Positions 56,471 to 64,000 of a DNA stretch of 64,000 nt are shown here, piece after piece. The first letter of the stretch is position 1; every line of letters starts with the position of its first letter. The notes beneath the pieces are model-generated. The model saw only the letters and a program-made list of their open reading frames with translations. It made no database searches and had not been told where the DNA came from. A program made the position numbers and the translations under genes. Source of the DNA: Hsuehochloa calcarea (taxonomy: Eukaryota; Streptophyta; Magnoliopsida; Poales; Poaceae); assembly GCA_036346395.1 (NCBI GenBank), contig CM070598.1, positions 3,765,517 through 3,829,516 on the forward strand. The letters run 5' to 3'.

Positions 56471-57724
56471 TCAAGTGGTATCAAAGCACCCGTTGATCAC
56501 AGTACGTGCTAAAAAAATTTGTTGATTGCAAAAGGAATGATGGTGGAATATATGAAGATGGATTACTCTCTAGGGTTCGATCTGAACGCATGTGAGAGAA
56601 ATCCATTGTGAGAGATTTGGTCATCTCAATTCTATGCACGATGTCAAGTGGGAGCTACTACAAGCGTTGTGATGGTGGATAAGTTTGCTACCATGAACTT
56701 GGCAAGTCAAACCTTCGTCGACCAATTGAAGCTCCAAATGATGCCGCACCCAGAACCGTACAAGGTTCGATGGCAAGATCAATACCTTGTGATCAAACAT
56801 CGCATCGAGGTACGATTCACGTTGTGTGGACTTCCTGATTTGGTGGTGTTTGACGTGCTCCCTACACATATGCACATGTGCTCGTTGCTGCTTGAAAAGC
56901 CATGGACCGACCGGAGGAAGTAGCAAAAGGATTATTATGATCCTTACGCTAGTTCTTCAGGAAGGTTGTATACCTTTGTTCAGCGAGGACGATGTCATTA
57001 CATTGAGTCATACACTCCTGAGCAGCACTTGAATGATTGTCAACAGAGAGATCGTGCGCAAGCTACTATTGAGAAGAAGAAAATTGATGTTGCTACTAAA
57101 AGTGGTTCGGCCACAACAAAAGAAGAGGTGAAGCTATCGGGTGAGGGTACTGAAATTTTTTCTACCCCCGACCAAACGAAAGAGGACGATGCACCATCTA
57201 GTGGGCTAAACATCCAAGCCAAGAAGGTGCAAGGCGACAACACCGACATGGTGACAAAAGGGCGGCGTTGGAGCTTTGTTTAAAACTCAATGCGAAGTTT
57301 CATCAACATGATTAGCAAAGATTTGGTGTACGTATTGGGGCTGTCCATATGGAGGCATTCTGAACCTCATTATGTGGGTTGGTTGAACAAGGCCGGAAAG
57401 TTGAAATAACACACAAGGTGTGTGTGCCGTTTTCAGTTGGCGAGTATGTTGATCAAGTGGAGTGCGATGTTTTGTCATTGGAAGTGTGTGGCTTGCTGTT
57501 GGGAAGGACGTGGCAGTACGATCGCGATGTCACATATTCCTGGAGAATCCACACTTACACTTTCAAGCATGTAGGCAATCGTCATGTGCTAAAACTAATG
57601 GAGGACAGTGCAATCAAATCTGAAATCAAGCTTGCTGTTGAGGAGAAAAAGGCTTCGAAGATTACCCCGAAACTGAGGACGGTTTCGCTTAAAGGGGAGG
57701 GGATGATGTGGCACCAAGTAGCAT
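56471..57724 (+). pseudogene. Internal region with two degraded retropepsin-like segments
   Basis: The first segment (56648-56923) has VDKFATMNLASQTFVDQL, HPEPYKVRW and SLLLEKPW. The second (57379-57640) has ITHKVCVPFSVGEYVDQVEC, VCGLLLGRTWQYDRDVTY and HVLKLM. Both belong to the plant gypsy protease fold, in which VDxGST-NFxS and LLLGRPWQ-DR are usual. In the first the active-site DGGS has become DKFA. Between them is a Lys/Glu-rich stretch (57040-57250). No start codon context or full-length frame is seen. Confidence 0.6.
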
Positions 57725-58933
57725 TGTTACTTTGAGTAGTGTTTCAGCATTGCAAACTGAGGTTACTTCACTAAGTAGTGTTGTTTTGTGCAATATAAAA
57801 AAGAAGCTCTTTGTGGCCGAGAGGGAGGGAGGTGATGCCGGCCAAGGAAAGCAAACCCTAGTTTATCAACCCCATGAGGAGAGGAGCATGAAGTCCGAGC
57901 CGTATGGAAGCAAGCAAGCGCATGGGCATGTGATCCAAGAAGAAAGCCATCAACCCCATGAGGAGAGGAGCATGAAGTCCGAGCCGTATGGAAGCAAGCA
58001 AGCGCATGGGCATGTGATCCAAGAAGAAAGCCATCTGCATGGGGGCCATGTGGGAGCATGGAGCTCTGCGGGTGCAAGAGGGAAGCAATGCTGGCTTGAG
58101 AAGGAAACGCGTGATCTCACTTCCTCCGTCTGCGTGAGAAGCCAGGACACCATATTCCAAACTGTGAGGAGTTGGAAAAACGAATCAGTCGTGCGCCACA
58201 AGGGGGGTAGGGAGGTCAAGCCAGGAAGGAAGCCAAAAGGGGAGTAGAGCCAAGAGGAAAGCCAATCGCCAAAAGGGGTAACCGTGCGTTATAAGGACAG
58301 ACAAGCTCATGGTTTCTATGTTGGCTCAGTTCGGATAGGAATAAGGTTTTTAAACTGGAATCAATCTATGAGTTAGTTTCTATCTATAAGATTGTTTCCA
58401 TTTAAAGCGAGTCACAATTGTAATAGGATAGTTTAAATCTATTTTTAGTAATTAGAGTAGTTTAAATGTCCAATTAAAGTAGGAGTTAAAATCGGATTAT
58501 TATTCACGAGATCTGTTCATCTGAATCGGATTACTATTTATGCGTACTATTCTGAATTGATTACTGTTCATATGAAGCTCTTGTGCTTGCGTAGGAGGCT
58601 ATATTAACCCCCCATGGCTGCACCTTAGAAGATAGACAAGTTATGATATGAGTTTAGATATAGATACCATAAAATCACCATAGTTTTGGTAGCCATTGAT
58701 GACATATGTTCTTGAGATTTCCAGTTAGGAATTGCTCTTAGTGTGTTGAATCCAATTGAGGTGTTGGATTTTACTCGCAGGAACTTCGGTTCTACTATCC
58801 TTTGTTCACATGCTGTGGTGTGCGTGGGACAAGGTTTATCAAGGAGGCCTTGTTGTTCGTGTGTTGCTAGGGCTGTGAGGAAGTTATCAGTTACCATCAA
58901 GATGTACTGTGAAAAGATCAAGTTGGATCCACA
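57725..58933 (+). repeat. 3' LTR of the non-autonomous gypsy element
   Basis: Aligns with the 5' LTR along its whole length but carries an extra 84-bp tandem copy (unit starting ATCAACCCCATGAGG at 57865 and 57949) and several deletions. The GGCTATATTAACCCCC here replaces the TATATAAA of the 5' copy. Confidence 0.8.
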
Positions 58934-60127
58934 TTTGGGAGTCACCATTGTAGCCTGTGCAATTATGTTGCTTAAGGTGAGCTTGCCTCCTCCTTTGCGG
59001 CTTCCACCAAAGAGCCCTTCAAATCCGCCAGTTTCTTCCACATTGCCATCATGGATCAACCCAAATAGTGCATTTCACTCACATGAGCACATGACCATGC
59101 TTCTGGCTTGTCCTTTTAGTTATAACGCCATGAAATTCGGTAGTCTTTTTCTCCAAGAGGCCAGAATAACATTTCCAGTCTTCACTGCTATGAATAGCAC
59201 GTAGTAACAAACAGGTGAACAAAACCCACAGGCGATGGCCCAGAAACTCTCTCGTGGGCCGGCCTGACCCTTGGAGAGCTGGAGTTGGACTACGCATCAC
59301 GCACGCAAGTGCAGCGCAAGCTACTGGGCCACTGGCCAGAGCGGAGCCCACACAACACGTACAGCTCGTCCCCGCGCGCTCTGCCTCGGCGCCACTTCCC
59401 GCACGTCTTCTTGGCGGTGCGGCCTCTAGTGGCTGATCGAGCCGGCGTCGCCTCGGTACGAGCTTAGATGGTCCATTTCTTCTGGTACGCATTGCATCCC
59501 AAGATCCAACACGTACGGCGCGCGGCTGACTGCTTGATGGACAGCTCAAGATTGAAAATATTTCCATGGATAAGTTTACAGAGGAAAGCAACAGACGAGC
59601 CGGTTTCAGAGTTCTGAAGAAGACAATGTAGTTTCACTTTTCCCCCAAGGGAACAACTAGCCAGCAAATACAACTACCCATCCTCCTACGCAAAAGATAC
59701 CGATGCACATAGTACCTGCACGAAATATACAGAGACTGCGCCATTCACACGACAACAGGGGCTACTTCTACCATCCTCCTCCGTTCAACTGCAAAAAGCG
59801 AGCTCAGGACAAATCACAATAGGCTAAGCAAACAGGAGCTTCGTATCTTCCATGCCAGGGCAGATCTTACACAAGTGATAAGACACAGTGCTGAACTAGA
59901 AATGCAGGTTGATGAACTCACAAAGCGCTAAAAACTTCGTCACAAAATTGCTTCCATGTGGGTACACTTACTAGTGACTAGAGCACCCAAATAATATTGA
60001 GTGATTCACCTAATAGATTAATAATACCACGTACATACTATCCACCATCAAAGCTAAGCATCTAGATGAACCTGCAAGCATAGTCAGCTCTGATGGTGCT
60101 TTTTATCCCCAACTACCTGGCACAAGC
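58934..60127. other. Region between the gypsy element and MTP1, including the MTP1 3' UTR
   Basis: 58934-59200 continues a chance frame out of the LTR and is not recognised. 59200-59600 is GC-rich, with overlapping reverse and forward ORFs of no known family. The last few hundred bases before 60128 probably form the MTP1 3' UTR (reverse strand). No polyadenylation signal stands out. Confidence 0.4.
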
Positions 60128-61375
60128 CTACTCGCGCTCGATCTGAATGGTCACATGGCTGATGTTGTACTCCGCCTTTATGTATCCAATGACCTTGTCA
60201 AGCATTTGATCAGCGTCAGCGTCCTGCGTGATTGTCACATGGCACGCCAAGAGCACCTTCCCCACTGTGATGGCCCAGATGTGCAGCTCATGGACGGCAA
60301 CCACACCTTCCATATCACGGAGCCCCCTCTCAAGCCTGCTGGCATCGATCTCGCGAGGCGTGCTCTCCATCAGAACTTCAAGTATGTTACGCAGCATCCT
60401 GATTGTGGTGAACAGTACAATCACAGAGAAGATCAGGGTGCATATGAGATCAATAATCTTCCATTCGGGCTTGTACCAGATGATAGCCCCTCCAATCATT
60501 ACGCCGATGCTCTGGACGGAGTCCCCAAGTACATGCAGATAAGCACTGTGTACGTTGATATTACGACGAGGCTTCTTAGCAGCCTTGGCACCAGACTGGG
60601 CACTCTCACAATCAGCACCATTCTTAAGCAATGGTTCCTCAGCATCCAGATGTTGTCCAGTGCTTGAATGGGAGTGGGGATGAGTTTTGATAGTCATAGA
60701 ACTGCCATGACTGTGCTCTTGGCGATGTACATGGCCCTGCTCGTGATCTGCATGATGGGAATGGTAGTCGTCTGAATCACCATGATCATGGCTATGACCA
60801 TGGCTGTGCCCATGTCCGTGCCCGTGGTCATGACCAAGCAAGACAGCCATTATGATGTTAACAAACAAACCAAAAGCTGAGACAGCAAACATGAGGGAGC
60901 CCTGCACCTCGCCGCTGTCATTAATGAGCCTTACAATAGCTTCATAGACAAGTATGCCGGCAAGGAGCCATATGAGCTGAATGGAAACCAATGCACCAAG
61001 AATTTCGATACGGAAAAATCCATATGACTGCTGTGGTGTCGCTTCCCATCCAGCTGCCCAAAGAGAGAACAAAGATATGGCAAAGGCTGCAACATCCGAA
61101 AGGAGATGGGCTGCATCGGTCAAGATTGCAAGACTGTTTGCTTTGATGCCTCCAACCACTTCGACTGTCATGAATATAATGCAAAGGATTACAGCAATTA
61201 TGAGCTTCCTCATGGACGCAAATCTCTCCCTTGCATCTTTTGATGTGTTACTGGAGTCAGAAAAATCGCAAGGAGCACCTCTACAAATTTTGTTCCCGGC
61301 TGCTCCAGCAGTAGATGGTGATATGTTTATTTTCACTTCAGCAATCTGAGACGATGATGAATTATGGCTGTCCAT
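60128..61375 (-). CDS. MTP1: Metal tolerance protein 1, vacuolar Zn2+/H+ antiporter (CDF family)
   Basis: A single uninterrupted frame of 415 residues. MTP1 proteins sit in the vacuolar membrane and move Zn2+ into the vacuole in exchange for protons, giving zinc tolerance and storage. The N-terminus has a Cys pair (CRGAPCDFSD, 31-40). Six membrane helices lie at about 57-77, 81-104, 122-147, 158-181, 275-300 and 305-327. The transport site is visible as HLLSD (His90, Asp94) in helix 2 and HVLGD (His281, Asp285) in helix 5. The loop between helices 4 and 5 (182-242) holds 21 histidines, the zinc-sensing loop of plant MTP1. The C-terminal cytosolic domain (about 336-415) has VHELHIWAITVGK and ends QIERE. 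Length and ending agree with what I recall of rice OsMTP1. The ATG follows directly on a 3' splice site. Confidence 0.96.
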   Translation of the reverse strand: MDSHNSSSSQIAEVKINISPSTAGAAGNKICRGAPCDFSDSSNTSKDARERFASMRKLIIAVILCIIFMTVEVVGGIKANSLAILTDAAHLLSDVAAFAISLFSLWAAGWEATPQQSYGFFRIEILGALVSIQLIWLLAGILVYEAIVRLINDSGEVQGSLMFAVSAFGLFVNIIMAVLLGHDHGHGHGHSHGHSHDHGDSDDYHSHHADHEQGHVHRQEHSHGSSMTIKTHPHSHSSTGQHLDAEEPLLKNGADCESAQSGAKAAKKPRRNINVHSAYLHVLGDSVQSIGVMIGGAIIWYKPEWKIIDLICTLIFSVIVLFTTIRMLRNILEVLMESTPREIDASRLERGLRDMEGVVAVHELHIWAITVGKVLLACHVTITQDADADQMLDKVIGYIKAEYNISHVTIQIERE

Positions 61376-62975
61376 CTAAAAACAACATCCAAGTCAATAC
61401 ACAAGTACAAAGACAATGCTAGATTTACTACTCACAAGCTACAACAAAACTCGTTACATGCATTTCCTGTTAGAACTAGTGTGAAAATGAAACGATAAGA
61501 ATCCCTTTTTTGTGTCACAGAGGCAGGAAGAAAACTGAAGCAGCACCTCCATGCAGTCAAAATAGCATGAAAATTCTTAATATAAATATATAAATAAGTC
61601 GTCCATATATGGCAGTTCTAAAAACCATGGTTTGCACAAAGAACCTTAACACACAATCCACAGGGTATAGTTTGACAAAACTTTGCAGGTTCAGTATCAC
61701 TGAAACATATTAGCATATTTAATTACACAGCTCATACAAATGTGCACCTGTACCACATCCTAGTTGATATTTAATAATATTAGGCATGACAATGTCAGCT
61801 AAGGAAAACAGTGAGTATTAATATGTTTTACAGCATATAGCAGTTGTCTGAAGCTTGCTAGCGCAAAGAATATAGGCCTTACAATTTATGAAAGCAAATT
61901 TTTGTAAGACCGAATTTACGCCTCTATATGAGCAACATGGAGCAGATTCAATCAAGTGGCCATAGTTAACAAATTCAAAAATCTTTTAACAGGAAATGCA
62001 TCTACTCAAATTTAAAAATTGAAATATTGAGAACCAGAATAAAAACAGCGTTGTTCTGGTTCCAGAACGACAGCACTTCTGCAGGCACTACAAAACTAAT
62101 TAATTAGTTTCCTGTCTTACCCGCTACCAAGTGATAGCATCTTGAAAGGGCAGGTAAATTACCCGAGGTCTACTCCCAACATTAAGTTTCAGTGACAACG
62201 ATGTCTCCGCCACCCAAGATTTCCAATCAAATCCACATCTAATTCATCCTAACAGACATGCAAGAAGAACATACGAACCATAAGGTGCCGTGGTGGAATC
62301 AACAGGCAGCACACACCGCAGCAGAGGAATCATAGAAACATGAGCCTATCATTCATCTACATACTAATAGCCACAGAGCAAGACCACAAACGCACATTGG
62401 TAGTATTTAACATGATGGGAAGCAAAGCTACCGAACACATGCATAGCGATAGATAAGAAGGAAGAGACAAGCGAGTACATCTGACGAACACGGTCACCTA
62501 CCGACCAATGGAATCGCGGACGACTAGAAAGAACCCCAGGCAGAAACGAACAAGAAAACGATCCCTACCTACGCAATACGGAGAAAGCGACTCCCGATTT
62601 ACCCTACCACCAATTTGTCCGATCAAAAGGGTGGAAAATTTTTAGTTCCCTCCGTTTGAACGGAACCAACCGCTCCCCCAATCGCGTTCGTTCTTCCCCA
62701 ATCATCCATCCTAAAGAAAAGAATTTTCCACCGATTTTTTTTAAAAAAAAAACTGCAAAAACGTCCGAAGAGATCGCGAGCGAGCGTACCGCCCCAAACA
62801 AATGGCGTCAGAACAAAATAGCAATCGCATGAAATAGAGGATTCTCTTCTTTATCCATGGTCCATTGACCCGGAACGGGACGAAGTACACAGAATACGGA
62901 ATAGAGTATTGATCTATTCTTTTGGCAGGATAATAAAAGGAGACGAGGGATGGGATAGAGCAGTGCAGCGCTAAC
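61376..62975 (-). other. Leader intron of MTP1 (about 1.6 kb)
   Basis: On the reverse strand, CCTACAG|GTTAGCGCTG at 62976/62975 is a donor and GTTGTTTTTAG at 61376 an acceptor immediately before the ATG. The interval is T/A-rich without ORFs. The call is from splice signals. A further small leader exon inside is possible. Confidence 0.65.
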
Positions 62976-63200
62976 CTGTAGGAGGAAGACGCGGACGCAG
63001 CCGCAGCCGCCGCCGCGGAGATTGGGAGACGAGAGGGGAGGCCGGATGGGGGCGCGACGGGAGGGAGAGACGAGAGGCGGTTCGGTGGCGAGGAGGAAGA
63101 AATAATAGGGGAAGGAGGGTAGTTTGGTACTTTCCTTCGGTCCGCGATCATGGAACGGGACCAGGGCTCCACCGTGGAGACTCCGTGTCAGCCTTATAAA
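62976..63200 (-). promoter_or_regulatory. MTP1 first leader exon and core promoter
   Basis: The reverse strand has TTTTATAAGG at about 63200-63191 as a TATA-like box. The likely start lies 25-35 bases on, near 63165, in GGTGGAGCCCTGG. The leader is GC-rich with GGCGGCGGCGGCTGCGGC near 63010. Confidence 0.45.
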
Positions 63201-63562
63201 ATAACAATTTCATTATGAATTGAACACTGCTATACGCACGAAATATTTTCTGCGAAGTGCCTAGAAAAAGCAAGGCAATTGTTACCCTAGAGTGTTAGCG
63301 GGCAAATACCAAATTTATCCCTGCAGTGTCTTGATCTAATACAACACTACCACGATTTAAAAAAGTGATTGATGATGAATAGAAGAGTTCTAACCTTATA
63401 CTGACGATGAATAGAAGAGTTCTACATTTATACTCTATATCTCTTTTTCGTGTGATTGATTAATCGTCTCCCGACCACAACATTTGTTTTTTATTGAACA
63501 TGTGCTCTTGATATCTACTAAGCATCAATTCAATAACTTGTAGTTCACGGGTACCCAGATGG
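63201..63562. other. MTP1 upstream region
   Basis: Contains a 19-base direct repeat (GATGAATAGAAGAGTTCTA at about 63373 and 63406). No recognised ORF or element. Confidence 0.45.
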
Positions 63563-63724
63563 CAGGGGTGGATCTAGGACAAGGGTTATCTGGCCTTTAG
63601 CTTTAGATCTAGGACCAAAAACTCATAAAAGACTATTTGAGAAATTGCCGAAAAAGGTTAAAGAAACAGAGGCCAAAGGAGCTGGTCTAGCCCGAGGCCT
63701 AACCCAAGTTTGGATTCGCCTCTG
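63563..63724. mobile_element. Small hAT-like MITE (162 bp)
   Basis: The left end is CAGGGGTGGATCTAG and the right end, in reverse, CAGAGGCGAATCCAA, so 10 of 15 match. The type resembles CAGTGGCGGATCC at 48729. No matching 8-bp flanks were found. Confidence 0.4.
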
Positions 63725-63776
63725 GCGGGAGGGAGGGGCAATGCAGACGTGGTCGAAGATCTAGTCGAGAAGACGT

Positions 63777-64000
63777 CACTACTACAAAAGCGGTAATAAA
63801 AACGCGTCGAACCGCCTGCGTGATAAAATAATCACAACGATTCTGAAGATTTAACCGTCTGTGATATGGAACTATCACAGACGGTTCTCACAGACGGTTT
63901 TGTATAAAACCGTCTGTGATTTTAGGGTTTACCATGGCTTAATAAATGTAAACTCGACTATAATATCAAAACCATTATTTGCTATTCAAATTAGTCGTTT
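63777..64000 (+). mobile_element. Left end of another CACTA element, cut by window end
   Basis: CACTACTACAAAAGCGG at 63777 matches the terminus at 33589, and CACAGACGG/CCGTCTGTG hairpins follow from 63855. The element continues beyond the window. Confidence 0.85.

Larger units (their letters stand above)
55298..58933 (+). mobile_element. Non-autonomous gypsy-like LTR element with two LTRs
   Basis: Two direct repeats of about 1.2 kb (55298-56470 and 57725-58933) flank 1254 bp. TGGTATCAAAGCACC follows the first repeat by five bases, and AAAGGGGAGGGGA lies about 20 bases before the second. This is LTR-PBS-internal-PPT-LTR order. The interior has only protease-like remnants and no RT or integrase. 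Expected 5-bp flanks do not match at the edges chosen, so the ends may be off by up to about 25 bases. Confidence 0.8.

Noticed and set aside
59079..59591. 170-codon reverse ORF next to MTP1
   Set aside because: It overlaps forward ORFs in GC-rich DNA, has no recognisable domain, and its C-terminal part falls in sequence continuous with the MTP1 downstream region. Probably chance.

Overview
This window is plant nuclear DNA, almost certainly from a grass (Poaceae). The host genes have GC-rich first exons and GT-AG introns. The intergenic space is packed with nested LTR retrotransposons (copia, Sirevirus, Tat-lineage gypsy), CACTA, hAT and MULE DNA transposons and microsatellites. The most recognisable gene, a 415-residue MTP1 zinc transporter, looks like rice OsMTP1, which from memory lies on rice chromosome 5. 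I recall residue differences from O. sativa, so I suggest Oryza or a related grass rather than naming a species.

Layout. 1-321 holds the cut remnant of a MIZ1/DUF617 gene. 322-16521 is a nest: a reverse copia fragment, a Tat gypsy element with antisense ORFs, a 2.6 kb Sirevirus solo LTR with a perfect 5-bp target duplication, and a decayed CACTA derivative. 16629-22260 is a second reverse copia. 24.1-27.4 kb is an intact six-coding-exon gene for an INO80 chromatin-remodelling subunit (PAPA-1 plus HIT zinc finger). 29.7-33.05 kb carries three small DNA transposons with visible target duplications (hAT, hAT MITE, probable Pack-MULE). 33.05-44.5 kb is a second, reverse Tat element split by a 3.96 kb CACTA element that encodes a Transposase_24/Ulp1-like protein. 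44.5-51.2 kb is intergenic, with a possible Helitron end and an inverted-repeat element. 51.24-52.55 kb is a two-exon bHLH gene (reverse strand) whose intron begins with GC. 53.4-54.3 kb is a second member of the inverted-repeat family. 55.3-58.9 kb is a gypsy-like element with two LTRs but no polymerase. 60.1-63.2 kb is MTP1 (reverse strand) with a 1.6 kb leader intron. The window ends in the left end of another CACTA element.

The three intact genes (INO80 subunit B-like, bHLH, MTP1) are unrelated in function and look like ordinary single genes separated by transposons. The most unusual signals are non-coding: three arrays of short inverted repeats inside the Sirevirus solo LTR, a pair of inverted-repeat elements sharing a TCGCCA-TTTCAAA-TGGCGA-type palindrome, five periodic CCAACG motifs in a copia leader, and the CACTA element that keeps a protease-type ORF but shows no TNP2 transposase.
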